Below, in pieces: positions 20,675-31,698 of a stretch of 64,000 bases of DNA. The position numbers were made by a program, and so were the translations under genes. This DNA comes from Kalmusia sp. IMI 367209. Taxonomy: Eukaryota; Ascomycota; Dothideomycetes; Pleosporales; Didymosphaeriaceae. The first letter of the stretch is position 1. Every line of letters starts with the position of its first letter. The stretch spans positions 992,001 to 1,056,000 of the forward strand of contig JAPEUQ010000009.1 in NCBI GenBank assembly GCA_027946365.1, given 5' to 3'. The notes under the pieces are model-generated. The model did not search any database. It saw only the letters and a list, made by a program, of their open reading frames with translations, and was not told the DNA's origin.

Positions 20675-23600
20675 CTAATCCTTCAGTGTTGCACTCCACT
20701 TCCCGAACCGTCTTTTCTCTATTTTTACCAGTACAAAATTCCCTTTCTTCCTGTCAGGAAGCCAGCGAGATAGGTCGTTGCCCCATTCGCTTGCCGTAGA
20801 GGGGATGTGAGGAATGCGTGCCTCTTGATTTTTCGACTTTGATATACCCAAAGCACTAGAAGCACTTCCCCTTTTGCAAGGTGCAACGATGAGATGCCTA
20901 GTTACCTCTCGCGTCCAAGTTTTATTGTTTTCATCTCGTACCAAACGAACAACTATGTGTCCATCGTTTTCACGGCCTTGAATCCAACAGTTTAGACTCA
21001 GATCATATCTTGTCTTTTGGTTTGCTCTTTTCTTGTTGAGAAGACTTCCGCCCTGCCCATCCTCTGGCCATAAAGACGCTAGATGAAACACTATGCTTCC
21101 ATTTTCGATTCTGCATTGCATTGGAGGCAGTTGCTGTTGGCGCTGAGGGTAAGGTATCGTTACGTTTCTCACTCCTGCGAAGCAACTAGGCCACGGCGCT
21201 AGTAGGCCATAGCGTTTCACTATATCATTTGCGTCATTCGCTATCTTTGCGTCCGTCGTGTTCCCGATATCTTCTAATGTCGGGATCGTCCACACAAAAA
21301 CTGATTCATCCGTGTCGCCTTGCTGAATGAGAGCCTCCTGCATGCGGATAAATTCGTTAGCTCCGGCGCCGTAATGAGCGTGCATTTGTACACCAAGTAT
21401 TCCAAGGAGGGCATAAGCCATGTCTTCAACAAGGCTAGTATACCGGTGCGCCATCCAGCTCATTTTCGTAGCAACACAAGCCTTCTGGTAAGCTTTTCCC
21501 TTGAAGAACTCTCTAGCAATACCTGTGGCGGCATGAATATCTTCAATTCTCTGATTTTTAGAGCCGATGAATCTCCATTCATGATCATAAAAGTGCACTA
21601 TTGAAGGCGCAAGTAATTCTTGTAAGGTCCATCCACGTGAAAACCAACGGCTATCCTTAAATTGGCGACGCACGTGGCAGTGGTCTTCGTCGTTATATCT
21701 TTCGTATGCAGGCCCTTTTGTAGCGTTCCGCTCTTCTTTCAAGACAGACATGTCTTGAAGGTACACATAGCACGTTTTTGCCTCAGCGTACCATTTAGCC
21801 ATGGAGGCGATTGCCCCAGATACCTCTCTTGCATTAGTTTTGTCGATGCAACAGGTGTCGATCCAGACGTGACTGGCTTTAAGCGGCCCGGTAGCATTTT
21901 CTGTCATCCAACAAGCCCAAGCAATCTTGCCCCACCCTGTTTTCTTGGACACCCCGTGTTTCATAGGGTCTAATAGGTTATCCCAACGGATTTCTTCTCC
22001 AGCTCGACCGATCCTGTAAGCACTTCCTTCCTCCTCGGATTGCGGTTGATCTGGAAGAGGTTTGTAACCTGGTAGTGATTTAATCCATGCAGTCCGATAC
22101 GCTTGAAATGAGACTTCGTAGGGCTTTTTGGCAGGGTCATTGGAGGTGACCCACATATGAGACAGGATATTGTATGATGGAAGTGACATAGATCTGTCGA
22201 AATATTCCATCTTCAGATCTGACGCCCTAATCAACCTTATGGGCTCTCCTGTAGACATTTTGCCTGAGGCCGAGTTCTCCCGAGGATGCCAGCGAAGAAC
22301 TTCAACTATCTCTTTTATAGTCTGCTCGTCACCTGGTAGCTCGTTGAGAAGAAGTTGTATTACTTTTTCTCCGCTGCCTTTATTTGCCACTGCAGCTTTA
22401 AGCACTTCTTCGGTGATTTTTACTTCGTTTGGTCGCTTGAGAAGAAGAAGCCGCAGCACCTGTTCTCCGCTGTCTACGTTCGCTGCTGCCGCTATGAGCA
22501 CTTTCTCAGTAGCAGTCACTTCACTCGGCCGCTGGTTGAGAAGAATCTGCATCATCTCTTCTCCGCTGCACCTGTTCGCCGCTGCAGCTTTGACCACTGC
22601 TTCAGTAACTTCGACCTCACCTCCTCGTAACCTCAGGAAGTCACTGAGACCAACAGCATTATTGGAATTGAACTTCCTCATAAGACATTCGGCATTCAAG
22701 GATTTGGCATTCTGCATGAGCTCGGCTGCAGAGCCATAATTATCACAGTTTGACACATCAAACAAGAACGACGCCGCATCCTGAACGACTTCTTGAGGCT
22801 TCTTCGTATAATCCACAGTTATGAATCCTTTATCCCGGGGATCCGAGCATATCCCAAGCAAGGCATAGATCATATCTCGCGGGTCACTCGCTTCGCTTCC
22901 GCTAAATTTTAAGAGCAAGGTATATAGATCTCTTTTTTGGCTCCACCATGATTCTTTTCTAGACGACCCAGGCATTATGTCAAGCACGGCCTGACAATGC
23001 GAAGTGACTTTTTTGTGCATCAGCGACGGGGCGAGGACAAATATACGTGTCGAAACGGACTTGGATCCGCTGCACACTAAGGCTCTTTTTGCATTCGCAA
23101 CTTCTTGCAATATCCACACCCTCTTAAACCATGGCCGTTCCAGCAGCGATTCGAGTCCATTTCGCTGTCTAGCTGCTAGATCCCAAGGACATGTGCTCAG
23201 TTGAAGTTGCATAGACGACCAAAGATCTTGCCAGCGGTGATCTGCGAGAGACCAATTGTTACAGATAAGCTCGTTACTCTGTTTCTCCAGTATACACAAT
23301 GAATCCAAGAGAATGTCCGTCTCATCAGTCGCAGGGCCTAGCCAGATGACAACCCTATCTGCACAAGAATAGATGCCGCCCATGTGTTGGACCTGATGTG
23401 CTCGTTCTTGGTGGTTATCTTGATCGATGCATATAGCGTCCACCCACAGGACACGGTCTGCTTCATCCGAGCGCAGATGTAGGAGCGCGAGATACAAGTT
23501 TTCAGTGATGCTCAATGGTTTCCCATCTACGTCTACGGACGCAGATAACTCTGTGCAGCCCCACGTGTATGACAACGCCTCGTAGGGGACTAAGCCTTCG

Positions 23601-23719
23601 ACGCTTAGCCAAGCTTCAAACAATTCACATTCGACATTGGGCTCTGTGCCCTTCAATAAGCGTAATAGCCGAAAAGAAGGTCCTTCGAGATTGATCGAGC
23701 TATACGTGTACGCATCCAT
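20675..23719 (-). CDS. Double HET-domain protein with internal 32-residue repeats
   Basis: A single 1014-codon ORF without introns. HET domains mediate heterokaryon incompatibility and programmed death when incompatible hyphae fuse. HET-1 spans about residues 45-290: YEALSYTWG (46-54), LWVDAICIDQ (91-100), VWILQEV (201-207) and DPRDMIYALLGI (279-290). Then follow three 32-residue repeats at 368-463 of form E-V-x-x-T-E-x-V-L-x-A-A-x-A-N-x-x-S-G-E, like the DUF7104-type helical repeats seen in fungal NLR-like proteins. HET-2 begins near 516 (YNILSHMW), with VWIDTCCID (618-626), SRGWTLQELLAP (694-705) and LVEDMAYALLGILGV. A basic C-terminal region follows. Two HET domains of different subtype in one chain are unusual. 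The frame is intact, arguing for a working gene rather than a chance fusion. Confidence 0.88.
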   Translation of the reverse strand: MDAYTYSSINLEGPSFRLLRLLKGTEPNVECELFEAWLSVEGLVPYEALSYTWGCTELSASVDVDGKPLSITENLYLALLHLRSDEADRVLWVDAICIDQDNHQERAHQVQHMGGIYSCADRVVIWLGPATDETDILLDSLCILEKQSNELICNNWSLADHRWQDLWSSMQLQLSTCPWDLAARQRNGLESLLERPWFKRVWILQEVANAKRALVCSGSKSVSTRIFVLAPSLMHKKVTSHCQAVLDIMPGSSRKESWWSQKRDLYTLLLKFSGSEASDPRDMIYALLGICSDPRDKGFITVDYTKKPQEVVQDAASFLFDVSNCDNYGSAAELMQNAKSLNAECLMRKFNSNNAVGLSDFLRLRGGEVEVTEAVVKAAAANRCSGEEMMQILLNQRPSEVTATEKVLIAAAANVDSGEQVLRLLLLKRPNEVKITEEVLKAAVANKGSGEKVIQLLLNELPGDEQTIKEIVEVLRWHPRENSASGKMSTGEPIRLIRASDLKMEYFDRSMSLPSYNILSHMWVTSNDPAKKPYEVSFQAYRTAWIKSLPGYKPLPDQPQSEEEGSAYRIGRAGEEIRWDNLLDPMKHGVSKKTGWGKIAWACWMTENATGPLKASHVWIDTCCIDKTNAREVSGAIASMAKWYAEAKTCYVYLQDMSVLKEERNATKGPAYERYNDEDHCHVRRQFKDSRWFSRGWTLQELLAPSIVHFYDHEWRFIGSKNQRIEDIHAATGIAREFFKGKAYQKACVATKMSWMAHRYTSLVEDMAYALLGILGVQMHAHYGAGANEFIRMQEALIQQGDTDESVFVWTIPTLEDIGNTTDAKIANDANDIVKRYGLLAPWPSCFAGVRNVTIPYPQRQQQLPPMQCRIENGSIVFHLASLWPEDGQGGSLLNKKRANQKTRYDLSLNCWIQGRENDGHIVVRLVRDENNKTWTREVTRHLIVAPCKRGSASSALGISKSKNQEARIPHIPSTASEWGNDLSRWLPDRKKGNFVLVKIEKRRFGKWSATLKD
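22331..22618 (-). repeat. Three in-frame 96-bp tandem repeats inside the HET gene
   Basis: These encode residues 368-399, 400-431 and 432-463 of the double-HET protein. The repeats keep the A-A-x-A-N and S-G-E-x-V/M positions but have diverged at most others, so they are not a fresh duplication. Such arrays can gain or lose units and diversify recognition surfaces (known for incompatibility proteins; inferred here). Confidence 0.8.
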
Positions 23720-24288
23720 CTATCTTCGGTATCGGAGACGGGGTACCAACCCAAATATTCGACAATCTTAATTTATGGTTTAGAAAGGTTCTCTAGGAAT
23801 CTTTGTATGATGCAGACGATACGATGTATCGAGATACGTATGGGGCTAACGGCAATCAGCCTGAGAGCGCAACTCAAGGGAGTCTTCCGGTCGATGTTAT
23901 AGTGTCTTGGAGATTGTAGGCCTGCTGTAAGCTGCTGTGCCACGTCTGAACTTGGTCTTGATTAAAAGATGTTAAATACCATAATTATGGTTCATGAAAG
24001 CATGCTGGTAATGTAGGTTGACATGACAAGAAAACCAGATATGAAGAGTGTCGCCGCAGAAGGGGTATCCTACCTGCACGAATGTGGGGAAGGCTCGTCA
24101 TCAGGCAACAGCGGGTATCGTGGGGCGTGCTAGGGAAGTATTGGGTGCAGGCGCCTCAGGCTGTAATTTGCCTACAACATAACCAGAAGCGCTATCTTTG
24201 GATGTCTGCAGAATCACTCACCTTCAAATTCGTCATAAGGACTGCTTGATTCGTCGGCAAGACGTCTAACGTCCTCGACTTCTCGAAG
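23720..24288. other. Promoter side of the HET gene
   Basis: No gene seen in about 570 bp upstream of the HET ATG. Confidence 0.4.
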
Positions 24289-24610
24289 TTAGGACCGTGT
24301 ATATTCCAATTCTAGCTTATCTTCGGTATTCGCTTTCTGTAGTATTCGCGTCTTCTTAACCATAGCTTTAGGTTCCTTCCATGGCTTGGCATATGCCTCT
24401 GCGGCGACGGTGGCGGCAACAAGCGGACGCGGCTTGTCGTGAGCAACGATCTGGGCGATTTCGCGCTCAAATATTCGATCGTGGTCTCAACTTTAGCAAT
24501 CCCCTCGAGCGTCTCATCTTCATTGACGAAGGTTTTGATTTTGGCAGCAGATCTTTGGCGACAGGAATTGATATAGCTGATTCCTCCTCTTGTGGTGAAG
24601 GACTGTGACT
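24289..24610 (-). pseudogene. Possible frameshifted coding relic
   Basis: One frame reads AKIKTFVNEDETLEGIAKVE and on to TTIEYL, then becomes unlike protein. A second frame starting at the same point reads EREIAQIVAHDKPRP and LVAATVAAEAYAKPWKEPKA and ends at a stop at 24289-24291. Together they look like one charged, Ala/Lys-rich protein with a frame change and no start codon. No family recognised. Confidence 0.3.
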
Positions 24611-25263
24611 TACTGTAGGTAACATAACAAGCGCCTTGTAGTAACAGGCTGGTATGATTATCTGAGACGCGGCATGTTGAGTGAATTAGAGAGCGAGAGA
24701 GATGACGGACGCTCCTCTTCTCGTGGTGGAAGGGTGGGCTGGGTAGCCCTTACCCCCTAAAGGTTTCGCATTAGACTCAGCCAATGGCCATCCTCCTCTT
24801 ATTTCATTGTAGCCTTCTTACTCGGATGAACAGCTCTTCGCATTGCAGCTTTACGAATATTATCTAGAATTGGAATGGGATTTGTATTACCGGTCGTGTG
24901 ATTCGTAGCGGATTGGTCTATCACGTGAAAATGGTATTGCATGTATCTACATGATTGAGACCTTCATATACAGAGATGTAAGACAACGTCTACGTGCGAA
25001 GCCCGCCGTTACACGAAGGAGTCATACGTGAGCCGCATTATAACGTTACATACCTATCGTTTCTCCACAATTCATCTATGTCTATACCGCGTACACCCTC
25101 GTTTCCTCTTCTCCCTTTACACCAACGTCTGACCTCTTCATATGCCCACCCTCTGCCTCTCCCACCCAGCTCCATCCCCAAATCGATCCCCATGCCCACC
25201 ACCTTCTCCCCGTGTACCCCTTTACCAAGTCAAACCCCTCCCCGCCCTCTCTGGGCGGACTCT
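24611..25263. other. Intergenic, no gene seen
   Basis: The stretch near 25080-25260 is very C-rich on the plus strand and lies beyond the stop of the PQ-loop gene, so it is probably 3' UTR. Nothing else recognised. Confidence 0.4.
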
Positions 25264-26098
25264 TCAACCCTTCTCGCCCGCCACCCCGCCAATGTCCGGC
25301 CCATCGCCCCAGACCCACCACTGTAGCCCCAGCCCCAGATCACAGACCGCCTGGAAAATGCCGCAGATCTTGAACGCCCACGGCACCGCGCCGCTCGACG
25401 ACGCGAAAAAGAACCACATCTTGAACGTGTCACCGATGATCCAGTTCACTATGACGCTAGGGCGGAACCCCTTGCACCCGCGCCGCTGGTAGTTGGCCAG
25501 TAGCTGTGGGAGTGGGAGCGTAGCTTCGACCGTCAACGCAATATACCCTAGAATGTCCGTATACGGGATGAATATCGAGGTGGAGGATAGCAAGGCGTGT
25601 AAGATGAGCAACGCAAGCGTGAAGTACGTCACAAAAGCCCAGTACGGTCTGGGACTTCGCCACTGCCAGAAGGTGTAGGGGCGCTTCGCGGAGGCAGGCT
25701 GGAAGGGAAGGTGTGAGGGGGGTTGGCGGTTCGAGAGCGCAACGTGCAGGAGGAGGAGGTGGACGTTTATCATGAGGAGAGCTTGAATGAGGAGCGAGGT
25801 GCTGAAGTGGGCGCCGAACCAGTAGTATACTCTAGGCCGGGTTAGGTGGCGCTGGGGGAGGCGGACAAGGAGAGACAGACTTGAGGATACTGGCAACGAG
25901 CATGATCAACGGGATGTCGAGCGAGAAGCCCGCAGAGCTCCGCGTGCGGTGGATGCTGTAGATCTGGTCCGCATAGCTGGTGATGGGGCTCGTGGCAATG
26001 CTGTCGCGTTGTTAGCGCATTGCTTGGGGTAGTTTCGCGATGTAGTGGACATACAATATAGGCGCAATTGACGTGACGATATCGTTAATAAAGCCCAT
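25264..26098 (-). CDS. PQ-loop membrane protein (yeast Any1 / SLC66A2-like)
   Basis: Exons in gene order 26098-26055, 26000-25881, 25831-25264 encode 243 aa. The first PQ-loop repeat has TSPITSYADQIYSIHRTRSS (the usual P-Q is S-Y-A-D-Q here) followed by AGFSLDIPLIMLVASILKV. The second has TLPLPQLLANYQRRGCKGFR and NWIIGDTFKMWFFF, closely matching the Any1 group. Seven membrane helices are expected. Yeast Any1 lies in the late secretory and endosomal system, opposes the flippase Neo1 and has been linked to phospholipid scrambling. The donor of intron 2 (GTCTGT) is weak, but frame and homology require it. The gene is divergent from the AIG2-like gene. Confidence 0.8.
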
Positions 26099-26464
26099 CA
26101 CGACTCTTCTATCCCGATCAGATTCCCGATCAGTGCCGGTACGTATGCGAAAGATGAGCGGCGGGAAACGACCCGGTACGCGCTAATTGTTGAACAAGTA
26201 CCGGACGATGCCCTCTAGAGGCGCGGAACGCTCACTCAACGCGAAAAATGAAGGAGAAGGAAACGCGCCGCTTGGTTCCCGTCGACCAGCGAAAAAGGAG
26301 CCGCGGCGCGCCGTGCCGATCATCTCAGGCTAAGCTTTCATGCATTAGCGCCCGTCCTTATCGCCAGCCCTACGTCTTATCTCAGCATTTATTTCCCCTT
26401 CCCCCTCTAACTAGCTTCGCATACAACAAACAGCCTCGAATACCTTGTCCACACCACGCTCACG
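26099..26464. promoter_or_regulatory. Divergent promoter, PQ-loop / gamma-glutamylcyclotransferase-like
   Basis: A 366-bp region with pyrimidine-rich leader before the ATG at 26465. No specific motif recognised. Confidence 0.4.
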
Positions 26465-27194
26465 ATGGGCACCCACACGGCCTTCTTCTATGGCACCCTC
26501 ATGGCACCTGCCGTTCTCCACCGCGTGATTTGGGGCCAATCCACCCCGCCAACGCCCGCACACGCGTCTCTCTTGCACATCCGCCCGGCCATCCTGCACG
26601 CCCACCAGCGCCACAAAGTTCGCTATGCAGACTATCCCGCTGTTCGACCTTCTACTTCATCCTCCTCTGTGCGCGGAACGTTGGTGACTGGCCTCACGGA
26701 CGGCGATATATGGCGTCTGGACATCTTCGAGGGAGACCAGTACACGAGGCGCCGCGTGAAGGTGCGCGTTCTCCAACAAACCTCCCAAAAGGGAGGAGAT
26801 GCAAAAGGCGGTATAGGCAATGTGCAGCAGAAAGAAGAAGATAATGTTGAGGGTGCGGAGGTCGAAGCAGAGACGTACATCTGGACGGCGCCGGCAAAGG
26901 AGTTGGAGGATGAGGAATGGGATTTCAGCGAGTTTGTGAGGGACAAGATGCAGCGGTGGGTGGGGCGCGAAGCGGCAGATATGGACGAAGGGTTTCAAGG
27001 TAGGCCTTCGATTAATGGTGAACCATGTCAGTGAGGGTCTTTGGATGAAAGGATGCTAACGCTGTGTAGATGTTGACGATGCGGTTGCTGCGGGGAAGGA
27101 TCCGACGGGTGGCAGGGGCGTGAATGGGGATATTACACGGCAGCTTGATAACGAGAGTAGGACAGAAAAGGAGGCATTGAAAGCTGCCGTGTAG
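26465..27194 (+). CDS. AIG2-like gamma-glutamylcyclotransferase family protein
   Basis: Exons 26465-26999 and 27070-27194 encode 219 aa. The start HTAFFYGTLMAPAVLHRVIW carries the family's F-x-Y-G-T-L phosphate/substrate loop. Further marks are the YADYPAVRP strand, VRGTLVTGLTDGDIWRLDIFEGDQYTRR with the catalytic-type Glu in D-x-F-E-G, and a YIWTAP strand. Enzymes of this fold release 5-oxoproline from gamma-glutamyl amines or dipeptides. An acidic, low-complexity insert (about 115-140) and a polar C-terminal tail extend the core. Cytosolic by the lack of signals. Exact substrate not known. Confidence 0.82.
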
Positions 27195-27902
27195 ATGAGT
27201 TGCGTGTAGGAAGGTCGAGCTAGGAATGGTCATGGAGATGCCATTTAGAGCATAATGCTCTGCACGTAGCAAAAAAGGAACAGGAAAAAAAAGTGTCGTC
27301 CGAAACTAGACGATTATCGAATGGCTAGGACATCATCGGAGTGCTGGCTCAAGAAGCACAAGAATATACCCCATCAAAGACCTAGACATACTTCACACAT
27401 AGACTAGATTAATGCACATGACCACATATGACCACGCATGAACTTTTGACATTTGGCCCTTAGTGAATGTGTCACTATCTACATCGACCATCGCAAAAGA
27501 TCGCTCCACCACATCGCGTACATGCCCATACCGCGCATTGACCAGGATAGATAACCGTGCGCCATTCGGTGTAAGCTAGAGCTCCCACTAAACATGCTGA
27601 TAAGTTCACAATGCAAGACTCCTTTGTCGCTTGAATACATGCCCTACAATGCATAACGCCATCGCCATGCAGACGTGTCAAAGTACCAAAAAAAAGTGGG
27701 ACTAGAATATGTCCATCAAAAAGTTGGGAAAGCAGAGTTAGAAGAGCTCCGGCTCGCATCGAAGAGGATGGCAACCGTTGTCTAGAGTGAGAAATTGCCC
27801 GAAAGAAGGGAAGAATTAGGGTTCGTACGCTTAAATAGTGGCGCTGAGATTGAGGAGCCGCACGGGGGAATGATGTTGATTCTATCTGGTGTAAACACCA
27901 TG
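27195..27902. other. Intergenic, convergent 3' ends
   Basis: Lies between the 3' ends of the AIG2-like gene and the Ulp2-like gene. Contains short frames but no supported gene. Confidence 0.45.
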
Positions 27903-30900
27903 CTAAGGACCGAGTGGCGAGGATCGTTGCCTAGGTGGGGTTTCTGGAACTTCTGCATCATCATCGATTATGATCGCATTATCATCTTGTACCTCGAAAC
28001 GTCCACGCTTCGGCCTGGCGTTCATACGAACGCTGAAAGAGTCGTCTGCAAGGTGCGCCCTTTCTTGGGCCCGTGGCAATTGCGAGTTACGATCCTTGAC
28101 AGCGGACGGCGAAGTCTGTAACGAATTCGATCCGCTACTTTGGATAGGTGGAGAACTTTGATCGCTTAGCTCTCCAGCACGCAAGATATACTGACGTTTT
28201 TGGTGTTGACTGCCTCGCGAATTTTCAGTCTGTGGAGACGTAATGAAGAAGTCAACAGGATCGTCCAAGACATCCTCCGCTCTTGAGCTCTTCAGAGGAC
28301 TTGCAGCAGACTTTTCTTGGGAGTCTTCAATCGTTATAGGATCTCGAGAACTTCCCCTTGCGTGCAGAGATGATCCTTTCCGCGGCGAGGATTGCATTAT
28401 AGGCCTTGATCGCTGTCTTGTAACAGGACTTTTCGCAATGTTGGACGCTGGCGAGCAAATGTCTATTACTGGCTGGTCCCGCTCTTCTATCGAGGTAGCT
28501 CTAGCGGTTTTCTTACCCGCCGCCCTCAGCTGTTTCGGAGGACTATTCTTGATTTCCCCAAGCATTTCATCTGTAGCATTCCCAGCGAAAACCTCTTGTG
28601 AAGGGCGTTTTGGTGACTTCCTCGCCAGCGGTGGTTTGCTCGGGACTACCATCCGGCTCTTGCTCCTACATGACGCGACAATATGTGAGGTTTGCCTCTC
28701 ATCTGTACTAAGTGCATCATCGCTATGAGTACCAGGTACATCAGAGCTATCGATCTCGGTTGATAGCGGTTTTGGTGAATGTGATTTGGCATCGCGCCAC
28801 GGAGAAGGCTTAAGCTGAAACGGGGAAGCAAGTCTTGGTCGCGGTTGGGCGGCGGCCTCTTGTTCGTGGTGACCCACCTCCAAAAAAGCGGGTGCCGACT
28901 CAACTACCGAAGCATCGATCTTGTCCGAGCTGCTTGTTGCTGACTCCGGAGTGTCTTCGTTCACGAGAGACTTTCCTGTCTTGGCAGCAGCCATTTTCCC
29001 CTCGATGGATGGCTCGGTAGTGCCTACCGCAGTATTCTTTTTGTTCTTCTTTGCTTGCACATGCTCTTTTTCTTGCTCCTCATAGAGATTGTAAAGTATA
29101 TCGCGCATCAAGTCGCGCATTTTTGGCATGGCCATGTCCGGCCAGTCAGTCTCTAGATGCATCTCACCTGTGAGCAATCGATTTGTGAAATCGTCAGGGT
29201 TTTCGAAGAATTTTTGCGCATAGCCCAGAAGATACACACCGCAATCGTGGAGGTTTTCTTGCATTGGAATTTGACTGTCTTTTGCATAGCATGCGTTTTG
29301 AGGTATTTCTGCTTCCATGCCACGTTTGCTCTGGCCCTCTTCACGGATATAATCTTTGAGAATGCGTACAGTATGGCTCCTCGCATTACCGCCTAGTGAG
29401 TCTAACACGATGATAACAGGCTTCATCGTATCCCATTTTCGTACTGGAGGTCCATGTTTACGCTTCTTTCGTTTAGGCGATGCTACAGATGAGCTACTGT
29501 TAAGCAGAATGCCTCCTGGCTTTGGTTCGCTGAGGCCCAGTCTCTTCAACCCTGCAGTCTCTGGTGCTGGAGACTGGACAACGCTGCTATCGTCAATAGG
29601 TGCAAGCCGGTCCGACTCTGATTTATCCGCATGCGCATCAACCAGATTGATCTCTGTTTCTTCTTCTTCATCTTCTGCGAGTAAATGAATCTCTCTTTCG
29701 GGACGCGGTGTCGAATCTCGTGGCAGAAAATCTGCAACCTTGACTCCTCCTTCTGTAGATGGGTCCGGATTTGGATCTTTGGAACTCTCCGAATCTAGTT
29801 CTCTACCCCATTTTGAATCTCCCATAGCCGGGACGCGGGAGATATTGGATACATTACAGATGATCGCAAGATACCAATGGATGTCTTGATTTATAGGGAC
29901 CACAATGTAATCATAGCCGAATATGTCGTCTCTCGATGTCCATTTTGCAACAGCTTTGTAATTGATCTGAGATTTCTGACCTGGTACCTTGCGTGTCAGA
30001 GTAGTGAAGAAATGCGTATTGAAAATATACACCTTATTGCGAGGGACCTTCATTTGATCGAAAAGAAAAAGAAGGTAGAAGTCGATTAGTTGATCGTTGA
30101 GGAATTCCCCGTTGTCAAGCCGTTCTAAATCGAGAAAGTCAACCACAGCACGGCGTCGTCCAGAGCCGTAATTTAATTGCCTCTTCCACGGTTTTCCCAA
30201 ACCAACTGTTACCGAATATTTCTCTTCCTTGGGGTCTTCTTGAGCATCCACAGTGTAAGGATGTGTTGCCCGGGTGTTCCGCACAGGGCGACCCAAGGTG
30301 CCTGTGGGTCGGCGCTGAGTTGACATGCCAGTGGTGTCAGAAGCTTCATCGAGTTTTGGACTGCCTTGACCGTGATGTGTTGCCTGCAATGTCGAAATGA
30401 GCCCTTGCGGTCGTATGGCGTTCAACGAGCTGTGCACTTGGTCGCGACTTTGAGAAACATGAGCTGTCGGTGATCCGATGGGACCGTCAAGTGGTTTTTT
30501 GAAAATCTTCGCCATGAAATTCCTGCAATGCAATTAGTATGGTTCCGATCCCAATAGACTTGATTCAATACTGTTGAATCAAAATATGGGGACTAATTGT
30601 GGTTTATTACTGTAGGATCCACAATACAGTCTCTAGACTGATGACATGGGGTCGTACTCACGGTTTCTTCATTATCACCCCTCGTATGGTTATGGACTTC
30701 TGAAGCAGAAGTGTAAACGTATTGAGATCGTCTTGCTCAGCAAACTCTAGGTCTACTACGTATTGAACGCCTTTCGCATCCGTAGAGCCAATCAAACGAA
30801 CACGTGAGGTATTGTCCGAATACGCTATAACCAGCTTCTTACAGGTGATCACATGCCTTTCCACCAAACGATGGCTATATGCTGGATTCGGGCTCGTGAT

Positions 30901-31698
30901 GCGGTATTCATTCGATTGTCTTGGCTCAAGGAACATGTTTGACTTTCGTTCCTCATACTCATGTGTCCTTGCATAGAGTAATGGCCAGAGCCTCTTCGTA
31001 AATTTGGGACCAGATGTGGCGAGCTGGGGTGTTGGTCCAAGCAATTCATCCTCACTGAGAGAATCATCAGGCATATTTGGATGTTTCTTTAACCGATCGC
31101 CAGATTCGCGAGAAGTATTTCTAGCTGCATTATTCAAGGGTTCCCGCAGAGGGTATGTGGATTGGTTCATCTTTGGCGTCCGTTTTGGGAAATACTTCGA
31201 CACAGTCTCGGGCTCTCGATGATGAACTGGAGCGTTTCGGAGATTACCACCACCTTGCTGAACCTGTTGCAGTTGTTCCCGTCTTGATGTGTCCGTACTC
31301 TCCGTGGGTGCATCATCGTCAAGGAGGATTGGTGAAGATTGAAAGTCACCGTGGACAGGTGTCATCTTCAGCTGGCTGGTCGAAGCCCGCGACTTTTTAC
31401 TGTGAGGTTTTGCGACGGAGTCAGTTCTGTTAATCCCACTAAAAGGGTAACCTTTGGAGCCCGATAGAGATGTGCGACCACTGTCTGCGCTTCGTCGAGA
31501 AACAGGCCGCGAGGTTTGGTTTGATAACCTTGAGGAAGGTCTTCCGTCCTGATTATCTCCATCTTCACGAGCATATATGGTCTCAGGCTGTTGATCTGAA
31601 TACGCATTCTCTGTCCTCCGTTTCTTCGCTGGACTACCTGCGTGGGATCCCCAGATACCAGCGGCGACGGATTGTTCTTCGGTATCGGGCAAGTTCAT
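27903..31698 (-). CDS. ULP2: Ulp2-type SUMO protease (SENP6/7-like, C48 family)
   Basis: Two exons, 31698-30662 and 30522-27903, joined by a 139-nt intron (GTGAGT...TTGCAG), give at least 1218 aa. The N-terminal third is disordered, with an APVHHREPETVSKYFPKRTP stretch and a following folded PH-like segment (KFTKRLWPLLYARTHEYEER to SITIRGVIMKKP). The C48 protease core has LNDQLIDFYLLFLFDQM, catalytic His about 561 (DIHWYLAII), Asp about 720 (IIVLDSLGG), Gln about 767 and Cys about 773 (ENLHDCGVYLLGYAQ). The long acidic insert between His and Asp is typical of Ulp2/SENP6/7, which trim poly-SUMO chains in the nucleus. The frame stays open about 45 codons upstream of the ATG, reading protein-like (TNTFNDPTPRVPGSNRKIYG), so the true start is probably in an unseen upstream exon. 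Confidence 0.88.
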
